Shown here one piece after another: positions 24,992 through 32,949 of a stretch of 64,000 bases of DNA. This DNA is from Maridesulfovibrio sp. Its GTDB lineage: Bacteria; Desulfobacterota; Desulfovibrionia; Desulfovibrionales; Desulfovibrionaceae. Both the position numbers and the translations under genes were made by a program. The stretch's first letter is position 1, and every line of letters begins with the position of its first letter. The stretch lies in NCBI RefSeq assembly GCF_963678865.1, contig NZ_OY787459.1:896501-960500 (forward strand), in the 5' to 3' direction. The notes beneath the pieces were generated by a model that worked only from the letters and a program-made list of their open reading frames with translations, was not told the DNA's origin and ran no database searches.

Positions 24992-25516
24992 TCACAACCT
25001 CTCCGACTCAGACTTGTCGCAGACCAATGCCACCAAATATGCGGTCCCCATTGCTCCAATTAAATTAATCAGAACAAACACAGTAGAAAACTTCCAACCG
25101 AAATAGGCCAGCAAAACAGGAAGCAGAACAGGCTTCACAGAACGGCAGCCAATAAAATTGGCAATGACAAAAATAGAAGCACCTTTTTCTTTCAAGCTTT
25201 TAAACAACGGGTACCAAGCATAAATCGGTCCCAGGGAAATTACGCCTGCCAAAGAAGAAAAGAACACTCCTCTGATACCCATTTTACTACCAAGAAATTT
25301 GGCTAGAGCTGCCGGGTTAAGATAACGATTGATTAACGTCATCATAACCAACACTATGCAAATAGGTGGGCCTAATTGCACTAAAAGAGTCCTGCATACA
25401 TGCAACGCATTGGCTGTGGATTGTGGATCGTGCAAATAGCATAGGCCGTAAACACAGCCTACGCCAAGCGGAAACAGCCACGGTTTTACATAAGGCCAGA
25501 AGTTGTTAACAGACAT
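24992..25516 (-). CDS. Permease half (DUF318/ArsP-like), second subunit
   Basis: 174 residues from the ATG at 25516, whose first base is shared with the stop of the gene before it (TGATG); a longer frame to 25579 lies inside that gene. About five transmembrane helices are seen, including LVQLGPPICIVLVMMTLI, GVFFSSLAGVISLGPIYAW, FVIANFIGCRSVKPVLLPVLLAYFG and VFVLINLIGAMGTAYLVAL. The repeated small-residue pattern (GPIYAWYPLF, FIGCRSVKP) recalls the DUF318 permease superfamily split in two halves. The substrate is unknown. It probably pairs in the membrane with the permease part encoded just upstream. Confidence 0.6.
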   Translation of the reverse strand: MSVNNFWPYVKPWLFPLGVGCVYGLCYLHDPQSTANALHVCRTLLVQLGPPICIVLVMMTLINRYLNPAALAKFLGSKMGIRGVFFSSLAGVISLGPIYAWYPLFKSLKEKGASIFVIANFIGCRSVKPVLLPVLLAYFGWKFSTVFVLINLIGAMGTAYLVALVCDKSESERL

Positions 25517-26298
25517 CAAAACAACCCTCCCCATGATGTAACCAATAAAGACATTACAACTGCCATTACAAATCCACATAAATTACGTACAACTGCGAAC
25601 CTGATTCCCAAAGCAGCCGATTCGGCGGGTAGTTGAATAACTCCCACAGTGACCCAAGCCATCATCAGAGCTATTATCCCGGAAAGATTCACTCCGGCGT
25701 TAAGCAGACTATCACCGATTACATAACTATTAACAGGATTTCCCACCAACACACTGCCAACAGTTGCTCCCAAGATCGAATCCTGCACAGCTGATCCGGA
25801 AAATAACGCAAACAGATCTTTCTCAGAGATAAAACCGCGAAACAACCCCAACAACATAATCACACCGGCTAATTTCGGTAAGAGCTGATAAAACTGGCGA
25901 AGTCCCTTACGGAATGCACTGATCCATAACTCTCGCCAGCCGGGGATACTGCTTTGTTCCACTCTCCCGTCCGATCCAACTGAATTTTTAATAAGATATG
26001 CCTGCACAGCATCACGAACTTTACCTTTTACCCCCGTGACAATCTTAAGTGATTTTCCTTTCATGGCGTTAACGATATGAGGAGCCGCATATCCGACAAG
26101 CAGCGCTTGGGCATCATTATTAGCTGCCAAAGATATTATCGACACACCGGCTCCGGACCCCACATCTTTTGGAGGCCCATCCAAAACTTCAAAGGACATA
26201 TCGTTACTATCAATTAGAAGAACATACTTTGCAGTACCCAGCTTAGGGGCAACACTTCCATCCAGATCAGAGTCAGTACAAGGAACCGCTATTTTCAT
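25516..26298 (-). CDS. NifX/NifB-type cofactor-binding domain fused to a permease half
   Basis: 260 residues from the ATG at 26298, which has GGTGAG 5 nt upstream; the frame extends four codons further to a TTG. Residues 1-100 form a dinitrogenase Fe-Mo cofactor-type domain (MKIAVPCTDSDLDGSVAPKLG, then GAGVSIISLAANNDAQALLVG and GKVRDAVQAYL). After a linker, from about 125, there are four or five membrane helices with the permease signature ATVGSVLVGNPVNSYVIGDSLLNAGV. The NifX-like fold binds metal clusters or small ligands in the cytosol, so the fusion looks like a metal-related transporter or its sensor. It is coupled to the second half by a 1-nt overlap. Confidence 0.65.
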   Translation of the reverse strand: MKIAVPCTDSDLDGSVAPKLGTAKYVLLIDSNDMSFEVLDGPPKDVGSGAGVSIISLAANNDAQALLVGYAAPHIVNAMKGKSLKIVTGVKGKVRDAVQAYLIKNSVGSDGRVEQSSIPGWRELWISAFRKGLRQFYQLLPKLAGVIMLLGLFRGFISEKDLFALFSGSAVQDSILGATVGSVLVGNPVNSYVIGDSLLNAGVNLSGIIALMMAWVTVGVIQLPAESAALGIRFAVVRNLCGFVMAVVMSLLVTSWGGLF

Positions 26299-26534
26299 AA
26301 TTCTCACCAAATAAAAATATTGCGTAAGTGTATTAGAATTTAGTTGCTACTGGACGCACAAAAAACATATACCTGATTCCCTATAAATAAAAGACCTCAA
26401 CAACACATGTCCCTTCCAATTTAACACTCCCCATTTACATACACATCTGGACTTTTCCGCACTCAACCTGTAATAAAGTCACGTTACGCGAATCAGCTGA
26501 ATTAATACAAAAATAAGCATAAGCAGGAACTAAC

Positions 26535-27152
26535 ATGGCCAGAAAGACCAAAGAAGAAGCGGAAAAAACACGGCAGGCACTGCTTGCCTCTGCCTTCAAG
26601 GTATTCAACGAAAAAGGGTATGCTAAAACAACCCTGCAGGATATCGCCGAAGATGCCGGAGTAACCCGTGGCGCAGTTTACTGGCATTTTAAAAATAAGA
26701 CAGATCTCTTTGAAAAACTTTTCGATTACGCGTTCATGCCTGTACGCGATCTTCTTTTCAGCAAATTTGAAGAAAATCTTGAGCCTAAAGAAATGCTTAC
26801 CGGCCTGATGAGGGTCTGGATCAAACATGCGGGGACAGAAGAAAATTTCCGGGCCGCTTTCGGCATAATGTTCAATAAGACAGAATGGTCTGAAGAACTC
26901 ATGCCTTTTAAAATGAAATTCAGGGAATACGAATACAAATTTATAAAAAAGACTGAAATAATTATTGAACAAGGCCAGCAAGATGGTGTATTCCGTGATG
27001 AATTGAAACCTGCTGTTGCTGCGGCCCAATACTTTTCCATCCTGCTCGGTTTGGCTCAGTATTCCCAATTTTTCCCGGATGAAGTTGATATCCACGGAGA
27101 AGTCGAATCCTTAATCGAAATGTTTATGCACTCATGTTTAAAAACAAATTAA
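26535..27152 (+). CDS. TetR/AcrR-family regulator
   Basis: 205 residues. The DNA-binding domain is at 10-57 (KTRQALLASAFKVFNEKGYAKTTLQDIAEDAGVTRGAVYWHFKNKTDLF-type, close to AcrR/TtgR). The C-terminal ligand domain fits TetR_C_2 (efflux-pump regulators). A CAGGAA site precedes the ATG. Its last 19 nt overlap the start of the outer-membrane protein gene, so the two are co-expressed. AcrR-type relatives usually control efflux pumps; here no pump is adjacent and the partner is a barrel protein. Confidence 0.88.
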   Translation: MARKTKEEAEKTRQALLASAFKVFNEKGYAKTTLQDIAEDAGVTRGAVYWHFKNKTDLFEKLFDYAFMPVRDLLFSKFEENLEPKEMLTGLMRVWIKHAGTEENFRAAFGIMFNKTEWSEELMPFKMKFREYEYKFIKKTEIIIEQGQQDGVFRDELKPAVAAAQYFSILLGLAQYSQFFPDEVDIHGEVESLIEMFMHSCLKTN

Positions 27153-27931
27153 TCATTTTCACTATCGGTCTGCTGCTTATAGCCAGTTCCGCTTTTGCTG
27201 CGGACAAAGAGCTTTTTCCTTCAAGCGAATTCAAACTCGGCTATGAAGGAATGTACATGGATTACGATGAACCCGCGATGAATGAAAAAGGTATTCTCAA
27301 CGGTGGATTCGGGTCATGGACAGGATATTTTTCAGAATACAACATCATGGTGAATGCTGAACTGGAAGGACTTGCAGGCTCACTTCGCTACGATGGTCAA
27401 TACGGTGATGGAACACCGGTGAAATGCGACAACGATGATTACTTCATCAGCGGCAGGGCCACCATCGGTATGGGCTTTGACTATGGCCGCACCGGGATAA
27501 CTCCGTACTTAGGCCTCGCTGCCCGGTACTGGAATGACGACATCAAAGCCACAGGCGGTTACGAACGCCAGATCAAACAGGTTTACATGCCGATTGGTGT
27601 AAACCTGATCACCCGTCTTGATAAAGGCTGGTCCATCGGCGGAACACTGGAAGGCGACCTTTTGCTTGGCGGCAATGTAAAAAGCAAACTATCCGCTGTT
27701 GGCTCAAATTACGACGACGTCAACAATACTCAGGAGTTCGCATCAGGTGGTGGTGGACGTATTTCCGCTTTCCTTGAATACGATCTCGAAGGCTATTCTC
27801 TCGGTATGGAACCATACTTTCGCTATTGGTATTTCAAGGAATCCGAGTCTGATACCATCAGAGCAGGAACTTATGTAGAACCGGAAAATAAATTCTACAT
27901 GTCGGGTGTTCGACTGTACTTGAAATTTTAA
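27134..27931 (+). CDS. Outer-membrane beta-barrel protein of unknown function
   Basis: 265 residues. A signal peptide covers 1-22 (LIIFTIGLLLIASSAFAA). The mature protein alternates aromatic and polar residues as in small barrels (SEFKLGYEGMYMDYDEP, SWTGYFSEYNIMVNAELEG, GRATIGMGFDYGRTGITPYLG) and ends in a terminal beta strand with a final Phe (FYMSGVRLYLKF), the usual sorting signal. No enzyme motif is seen. Its start overlaps the TetR gene, so it may be autorepressed with it. A terminator follows 24 nt later. Confidence 0.75.
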   Translation: MFKNKLIIFTIGLLLIASSAFAADKELFPSSEFKLGYEGMYMDYDEPAMNEKGILNGGFGSWTGYFSEYNIMVNAELEGLAGSLRYDGQYGDGTPVKCDNDDYFISGRATIGMGFDYGRTGITPYLGLAARYWNDDIKATGGYERQIKQVYMPIGVNLITRLDKGWSIGGTLEGDLLLGGNVKSKLSAVGSNYDDVNNTQEFASGGGGRISAFLEYDLEGYSLGMEPYFRYWYFKESESDTIRAGTYVEPENKFYMSGVRLYLKF

Positions 27932-27954
27932 AGGTTGCCATTAAATTAAAGATT

Positions 27955-27989
27955 AATCCCCTGTTGAGAATCTCAGCAGGGGATTTTTA
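27955..27989 (+). terminator. Terminator of the TetR-barrel operon
   Basis: AATCCCCTGTTGAGA pairs with TCTCAGCAGGGGATT, followed by TTTTATTTT on the plus strand. Confidence 0.85.
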
Positions 27990-28041
27990 TTTTGGTACAA
28001 AAAACCGATTGAAATCAAACTTACGCAGCCACATCTTCAAG

Positions 28042-28066
28042 CCCTCCCTATGTGAGGGTTTTTTTT
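28042..28066 (+). terminator. Second short terminator-like hairpin
   Basis: CCCTC and GAGGG enclose a 7-nt loop and are followed by eight T. It may back up the previous terminator and insulate the NikK-like gene. Confidence 0.55.
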
Positions 28067-28103
28067 GCGTTTCTCAAATATCAACTTCAATTTGATTTTA
28101 ATA

Positions 28104-28132
28104 TTGACACATTTTTTCAAACTTCGTAGCAC
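28104..28132 (+). promoter_or_regulatory. Putative promoter of the NikK/NikL-like pair
   Basis: A consensus -35 TTGACA at 28104-28109 is followed after 17 nt by TAGCAC at 28127-28132, a weak -10. It lies 41 nt before the start codon at 28173. The weak -10 would suit an activated or tightly controlled promoter. Confidence 0.45.
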
Positions 28133-28172
28133 ATAAACACAATCAATCTATAAATTTTAATTGGAGTTTGTT

Positions 28173-28952
28173 ATGAAATTCAATAAAGCAACTACGCTCG
28201 TATTGTCCTGCCTGCTTGCTGTTCTGTTCTGCTCGACTGCATTTGCCCATGAGTTCATCCTTAAGCCTGTACAGTTGACCACAGAAAAAAATCATGTCGT
28301 ACCGTTCAGTGTCGTATCCGCGCACGTTTTCATGATCAGTGAAGAAATGGAACCCCTCAACGAGGTTGACGCTAAACTCATTCTGGCCGGGAAATCTACT
28401 CCTCTTAAACTTGCGGAAAATGAAATGCTTATGACCCTTGATGGACAGATCAAGCCTGAAGCAGAAGGTACCGCAATCATTGCAGGACACCGTAAAGGAA
28501 TAATTTGGACCAATACCACCAAGGGCTGGAAACAACAGTCTAAGAAAGGTCTGAAAGGTGTCATCAGCAGCGGGAAATATGAAAAATTCTGTAAAACCCT
28601 GGTCACAGTAGGCAAAGCTGACGGCAGCTACAATAAAGTAGTTGGCCACAAGCTTGAAATCGTACCTATGAGCGATCCTACTCAGGCTAAAGTTGGTGAT
28701 GAAATTGAATTCCAGACCCTGCTCAATGGCAAACCTGTATCCCTCGAAAGCATGACTGCAACCTATGACGGATTCAGCTTGACCCCTAACAGCTACGCAT
28801 ACTTTACCGAGCCTTATGGAAACGGACTCGCAAAAGTGAAAATCAGCGCTCCCGGAACCTGGATGGTCCGTGTTCAGTACAAGAATGCCCAGCCGACTGC
28901 TGACTATGACAGCCACGTCATGCGCGCAGTACTGGTTTTTGAAGTGAAATAA
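28173..28952 (+). CDS. Periplasmic DUF4198 protein (NikK-like)
   Basis: 259 residues from the ATG at 28173 with GGAG upstream; a TTG at 28161 is in frame but overlaps that site. A signal peptide runs to about residue 23 (VLSCLLAVLFCSTAFA), and the mature protein begins HEFILKPV, a His-led start typical of DUF4198. The end has PGTWMVRVQY and VMRAVLVFEVK as in the family. DUF4198 proteins serve nickel or cobalt uptake (NikK) and other periplasmic metal tasks. The next gene starts immediately after the stop. The usual transporter genes nikM, nikQ and nikO are not beside it, so the metal role is inference. Confidence 0.7.
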   Translation: MKFNKATTLVLSCLLAVLFCSTAFAHEFILKPVQLTTEKNHVVPFSVVSAHVFMISEEMEPLNEVDAKLILAGKSTPLKLAENEMLMTLDGQIKPEAEGTAIIAGHRKGIIWTNTTKGWKQQSKKGLKGVISSGKYEKFCKTLVTVGKADGSYNKVVGHKLEIVPMSDPTQAKVGDEIEFQTLLNGKPVSLESMTATYDGFSLTPNSYAYFTEPYGNGLAKVKISAPGTWMVRVQYKNAQPTADYDSHVMRAVLVFEVK

Positions 28953-29426
28953 ATGATGCTTAGAAAAATTCTCCCGGCCGTAATTTTTATTGCGGTCGGG
29001 TTATTCTGTTTTGGAACTGTGGCACGGGCGCACGGTGTTGCCTATGAGATGATCGAAACTTCACCGACCATCACTTTCAAATCCGGTTTTTCTTCCGGAG
29101 AACCTATCGCCTACGGAGAAGTGCTGATATACGCACCGGATAACTCCGAAGTTGAATTTCAAAACGGGCGAACCGACAAAAACGGTGTATTCTCGTTTCT
29201 ACCTGACAAACCCGGGATATGGAAAATTGAAGTAAGCGGAGGCCAGGGGCATAAGCTTATTTTTGATCTGGACATTTCCGACACAGGTAAAAATGGCTTA
29301 ACTGCCCATAAAAGAGAAAACCCGTTGCATGGATCTATGGAGATCCGGGTTCTGCTGGGAATCAGCCTGATTTTCAACTTATGTTTTGCCGCATTCTATC
29401 TCCGGAGAAAGCGTAAGGAGACATAA
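28953..29426 (+). CDS. Periplasmic protein with C-terminal membrane anchor (NikL-like)
   Basis: 157 residues. A signal peptide (1-26, ending ARA) exposes a His at the mature N-terminus (HGVAYEMIE). A beta-sandwich of the carboxypeptidase-regulatory type follows (GEVLIYAPDNS, GRTDKNGVFSFLPDKPGIWKIEV), then a C-terminal helix (about 131-150, VLLGISLIFNLCFAAFYL) and a basic tail. This layout is that of NikL/CbiL-type accessory subunits of nickel or cobalt importers. The start codon directly follows the stop of the DUF4198 gene. Confidence 0.65.
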   Translation: MMLRKILPAVIFIAVGLFCFGTVARAHGVAYEMIETSPTITFKSGFSSGEPIAYGEVLIYAPDNSEVEFQNGRTDKNGVFSFLPDKPGIWKIEVSGGQGHKLIFDLDISDTGKNGLTAHKRENPLHGSMEIRVLLGISLIFNLCFAAFYLRRKRKET

Positions 29427-29436
29427 ATAATAAAGT

Positions 29437-30123
29437 CTACTCCGGATAATATCCGGGGAAAATATACACCCCATTAGCCTGCATCCAAAAGCCCTGTTTG
29501 CCATTCTTGCTTTTGTACAATCTGCTGAGCCCGGCACGGATGTACACTTCTTCTCCACCGGCGAGCAGGGCTTCCAACTCATCAAGACGATCCTGCTGCA
29601 CATATTCCATAGCCATGCGGTGAAAGCACAGGTCCGCAATAGGAGTATGGCGAAAAGTACTCCCGCCCTTATCAGTAAAACAAAGCCGCAACTTCACATC
29701 TTCGCCGGAATTAATTACCGAAACACTTACGGATTTGGGATTTATTCGAATTGTCCTGATAGAATGGTCACAAACATCCCCAACAGGCAGACACCTGTTC
29801 TTGGGGGTGATCATACCGCCGAAGGCCTCCTTGATAGAATCAATTGCACTGCGCTCCAGTAAATCCTTGAAAGTCTGTTCATCAACACAGTCGAGCCAGA
29901 CATCATTTTCAAAGGTACAATCTTCCAAATGAGGACAATCAGGATTGTCATGTGGAATAACATCTGCGGAAACTATAATGCCCGGCCGGATATTCCTGAA
30001 CTCAACAAAATCCATATTTTCATAAGGAAGGGGACGGTAACAGGTACAATCATCCTCATCCAGAAGGGCCATGCAGACATTATCGCTATCATTAAATCTC
30101 GTTAAATCAGTCAAAACCAGCAT
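29437..30123 (-). CDS. Dual-OB-domain (DuOB-like) protein
   Basis: 228 residues from the ATG at 30123, which has AAAGGA 8 nt upstream; the frame is open to 30240 but that part is unlike the family. The start MLVLTDLTRFNDSDNVCMALL, followed by CTCYRPLPYENMDFVEF and IIVSADVIPH, fits the DuOB pattern of two OB folds. The end has AGLSRLYKSKNGKQGFWMQANGVY, a typical closing strand. The family's biochemical role is not established; it has been linked to nucleotide-based conflict systems. Here it stands alone, convergent with the NikL-like gene and just beyond the phage remnant. Confidence 0.5.
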   Translation of the reverse strand: MLVLTDLTRFNDSDNVCMALLDEDDCTCYRPLPYENMDFVEFRNIRPGIIVSADVIPHDNPDCPHLEDCTFENDVWLDCVDEQTFKDLLERSAIDSIKEAFGGMITPKNRCLPVGDVCDHSIRTIRINPKSVSVSVINSGEDVKLRLCFTDKGGSTFRHTPIADLCFHRMAMEYVQQDRLDELEALLAGGEEVYIRAGLSRLYKSKNGKQGFWMQANGVYIFPGYYPE

Positions 30124-30270
30124 GTAAAAATTCCTTTCAATCAAAAAAAAATACCAGACACCCTCGTACAAATACAGAAAGCACAAATAATCAAAAAAAG
30201 TCAAGTAGATCAACACTTGAAGAAGCACCGAACCGGACAACTATAACGTCTAGTTCACAATACATTAAAA

Positions 30271-30297
30271 AAAGCGGAGCCTTAATGACTCCGCTTT
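30271..30297 (-). terminator. Terminator of the phage-remnant operon
   Basis: AAAGCGGAG and CTCCGCTTT form a 9-bp stem with a 9-nt loop; on the minus strand it is followed by TTTTTTT. It begins 4 nt beyond the portal stop codon, so the operon ends with the portal gene. Confidence 0.85.
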
Positions 30298-30300
30298 CCG

Positions 30301-31971
30301 CTATAACGCCGGCCCCATTCGGCCGGCCCGGTCAACCATTCCCTGAAACTGAGCCGGGTTCAAACCTGCTTGCGATAAATTCTTAATTATTGCCGATCCC
30401 AATGAAGCAGCCTGTAAATTTTGCTGCAACTGCTGCTGTTTCATGTTCTCTTCCCGGCGACTACTCCTGAATTTTTCGACCTCATCACCGGAACGGACAA
30501 TACCGTTGGGAACTCCGATAAGCTCCGCATAATCATCAACAGCACGGTCCATGTCCACCTTGTCCAGAACCTCGGGGTTTGCCTGTGCAAGATTGCCCAC
30601 AAACTGGGCCAGCGACTGTATTGACTGAGTACCAACCATTTTCTGGGCCTGTGCCAGTACGGAAATATAGTCAATTTTGAGATCTGCACCTTCCAGAACC
30701 GAGGGAGGATCAGGCAGTTGTCCGGCCCTGTGCAGAATACCGAAAACCCTGTCAATGAGCGGATCAAGCAGCTCGGTATGCTGCCGCTCAATAACCGGAC
30801 CGAGCTGAATCAACTTTTCCTCATGCCGTTCGGCAACTTCCGCGGCAGTTATGGTTCTGCGGTTGGAACCTGCCATCATCATGAAGATATCATTGTAAAA
30901 ACCTTCTCTGATAGCAGTACGCACATCCTGAATTTTATTGCTGACTCCAGCCAGATCAGGGCGAACCTGATAAAGCGGTGCAACCGAATCCTGCTGATTC
31001 TGCTCTACCGGATTCTGCCCACCCGGCAACAGGTTCAATCGCCTTGAATACATGGAAGGAACCTTCATGGGCGGACGTAAAGTCAGATGCACGGCCTGAA
31101 TCTGGCTCTTGCTCATTTCCATGAGCATCTTAACATCCGCCAGTACATCCATAGCCGGAGAACGCCCGTAAACATCCATTGCCGCAGTATCCCAGCGCGG
31201 AGCCATGTACGGATTCTCCACAAATCCGCTCTCCGAAAGAACATGTCCACCCTGCCCATTAAGAAGGAATACGGACTCAAAAGGCATATTCATGGTATCC
31301 ATGCGGTCCACATCGAACTCGTCACGTGGCTGGACCACATGCAGCACGTCAAACCAATGATCACGATTCACATTCAGGCTGGTATGCACTGTTCCCGGCA
31401 GATTTTCACTGCCGAATCTTTTTTCCAACTGACGGGCTGTCATCTTGAATTCGCGGTAGACCGTATCCACACGCCCCTGCGCATCCGTGGCAAGACAGTA
31501 TTCACCGGCAGTCAGGGTGCGGAAACGTATTCCACGCTCTTCATCCGGTTCGCAATACAGAATCCCGGTGCCGAATCCTGCCAATTCCGTATACAGCGAA
31601 TGAATACAGGAATAAAAGTTACTGCGGGCCAACGCGCGATACATGGAATTCTCCACTTTGGAAATCCATTCGCGCACTGACTTATGCCGGGCAAGGTCTC
31701 GATCTGAAATACCAAGACGGAACCACGGTCTGGCCGGAGAGGTCAAACCTCCTTGCAGTCCGGCAGCTAAAATACGTAAAGCTCTTGTGGCTGTTGAATC
31801 AATAATCCTGCCGGACCTCATGCGCCCGTCATTGGGGCGGTCTCCGTCATAAACTCCCTTGCGGGGCAGAATATAATCACTGATCTCCTGCCAATGCGAT
31901 TCCCAGCTATTGCGTTCCTGGCGCAAACTCTGCAATCGTCTTAAATATTTATTATTTTTAGTATGTCTCAT
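30301..31971 (-). CDS. Podovirus-type head-to-tail connector (portal) protein
   Basis: 556 residues from the ATG at 31971, with AAGG 6 nt and GGAGG 12 nt upstream; the frame extends to 32067 without a ribosome site. The N-terminal region has RNSWESHWQEISDYILPRKG, then RIIDSTATRALRILAAGLQGG and LTSPARPWFRLG, all typical of the bacteriophage head-to-tail connecting family of T7-like phages. Later AGSNRRTITAAEVAERHEEK and a helical C-terminus fit as well. Portal rings form the DNA entry channel of the capsid. It is intact but is the last gene before a terminator; no scaffold or capsid gene follows. Confidence 0.85.
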   Translation of the reverse strand: MRHTKNNKYLRRLQSLRQERNSWESHWQEISDYILPRKGVYDGDRPNDGRMRSGRIIDSTATRALRILAAGLQGGLTSPARPWFRLGISDRDLARHKSVREWISKVENSMYRALARSNFYSCIHSLYTELAGFGTGILYCEPDEERGIRFRTLTAGEYCLATDAQGRVDTVYREFKMTARQLEKRFGSENLPGTVHTSLNVNRDHWFDVLHVVQPRDEFDVDRMDTMNMPFESVFLLNGQGGHVLSESGFVENPYMAPRWDTAAMDVYGRSPAMDVLADVKMLMEMSKSQIQAVHLTLRPPMKVPSMYSRRLNLLPGGQNPVEQNQQDSVAPLYQVRPDLAGVSNKIQDVRTAIREGFYNDIFMMMAGSNRRTITAAEVAERHEEKLIQLGPVIERQHTELLDPLIDRVFGILHRAGQLPDPPSVLEGADLKIDYISVLAQAQKMVGTQSIQSLAQFVGNLAQANPEVLDKVDMDRAVDDYAELIGVPNGIVRSGDEVEKFRSSRREENMKQQQLQQNLQAASLGSAIIKNLSQAGLNPAQFQGMVDRAGRMGPAL

Positions 31972-32087
31972 ATTTAACCTTTGCCTCCAAAGGCTATCCG
32001 AGGACTTAAACCCTTTTGATCGCTCTACTATTAAAAGAGTATAAGATTTTACCTCGGACAACTTCACTTGGAGACGTTCTCTTTTTT

Positions 32088-32201
32088 TTACTCACCTATA
32101 ATTTTCACAAGCTTCTTACACTTCGGACATTTTACCTGCACTTCAATAACTTTTCCTTTCAGCAAAAGCCTGCGGCAGACCGGACAGCGGTGTTCAATCA
32201 T
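32088..32201 (-). CDS. Com-like zinc-ribbon micro-protein
   Basis: 37 residues, too short for usual ORF cut-offs. It starts MIEHRCPVCRRLLLKGK and ends VKCPKCKKLVKIIGE, giving two CPxC knuckles 16 residues apart, the layout of the Mu Com family (translational activators of the phage mom gene). The SD AAGGAG lies 8 nt before the ATG, and its start overlaps the stop of the gene before it (ATGA). No mom-like gene is adjacent. Com proteins bind RNA through the zinc ribbon, so a regulatory role in phage mRNA translation is likely but inferred. Confidence 0.75.
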   Translation of the reverse strand: MIEHRCPVCRRLLLKGKVIEVQVKCPKCKKLVKIIGE

Positions 32202-32677
32202 TTCAAAACTCCTTTGGAGCGGTTTAAAAATTCTTTACTGATCTTCGCCTTACCGGACACTCCGTCCGGTCCGGTGAGAATGGTCTTCTTGCGCCCAAGG
32301 GCATGAACCTTGCGCATGCGTCCCTGTGTTTCCTTACGCAGAGCTACCTTTGCATCAAACTCCGCATTCTGGCGGTCCACTTCGCGCTGACGAATATCGT
32401 TGGGATGCAGCCATTCTCCGTCAATTTTGCTGTACCCGGCATTCTGCATCTCTGCAGGAGTGTACCAATGCCCGGTTTTTTCCGAAAAGGTCCAGTCTTC
32501 CGGGACGCGCCAATCAGCCGGAGCATTCAACCCTTGTGCTGATGACCGAGGATTAGTGCCGTAAGTAGTACGGTGCCATTTAAAATATCCATTAAATCCC
32601 GGGGAACCGTTACTGAACCAGACATTTGATTGTCCTTCCTTTGCTGCAGGCAGATCCGGCCTGTAATAACTGGGCAT
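32198..32677 (-). CDS. Phage-remnant protein of unknown function
   Basis: 159 residues from the ATG at 32677, with GGAGG 5 nt upstream; one more upstream codon (GTG) is in frame. Not recognised. The sequence is rich in aromatic residues, Pro, Asn and Gly (YYRPDLPAAKEGQSNVWFSN, FNGYFKWHRTTYGTNPRSSA) and its C-terminus is basic and helical. It sits between the small Pro-rich gene and the Com-like gene in the packaging module. Confidence 0.6.
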   Translation of the reverse strand: MPSYYRPDLPAAKEGQSNVWFSNGSPGFNGYFKWHRTTYGTNPRSSAQGLNAPADWRVPEDWTFSEKTGHWYTPAEMQNAGYSKIDGEWLHPNDIRQREVDRQNAEFDAKVALRKETQGRMRKVHALGRKKTILTGPDGVSGKAKISKEFLNRSKGVLK

Positions 32678-32686
32678 CACATCCTC

Positions 32687-32947
32687 CTACTCGCCTAACT
32701 TGGTTTTCCGGGCCTGAAGATTCTGGGCTGCTGTTGCCAACTGCCCGGTATCACCCTGTCCGCCGGTCAGCACGGTCGCGCTGCGCCCTTTTTTCATGCG
32801 CTCCATTTCACGCATTTTCTTGGCCTTCAGCTCCTGTTCGCTTTTGTTGATGGCGTCCATCTTTGGTGGTTCTGGTACCGGGGCCACCGGGGGTGCCGGT
32901 GGCGGTGAAACTGGTGCTGTAGGTGCTTTTCCTCCTCCGCCTCCCAT
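32687..32947 (-). CDS. Small Gly/Pro-rich phage protein
   Basis: 86 residues from the ATG at 32947, which is 7 nt after AAGGAG; an ATG two codons earlier is too close to that site. The start is GGGGGKAPTAPVSPPPAPP, followed by a charged helix (INKSEQELKAKKMREMERMKK) and GRSATVLTGGQGDTG. Small proteins of this make-up stand between portal and terminase genes in many podovirus-type prophages. Function unknown. Confidence 0.6.
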   Translation of the reverse strand: MGGGGGKAPTAPVSPPPAPPVAPVPEPPKMDAINKSEQELKAKKMREMERMKKGRSATVLTGGQGDTGQLATAAQNLQARKTKLGE

Positions 32948-32949
32948 GA

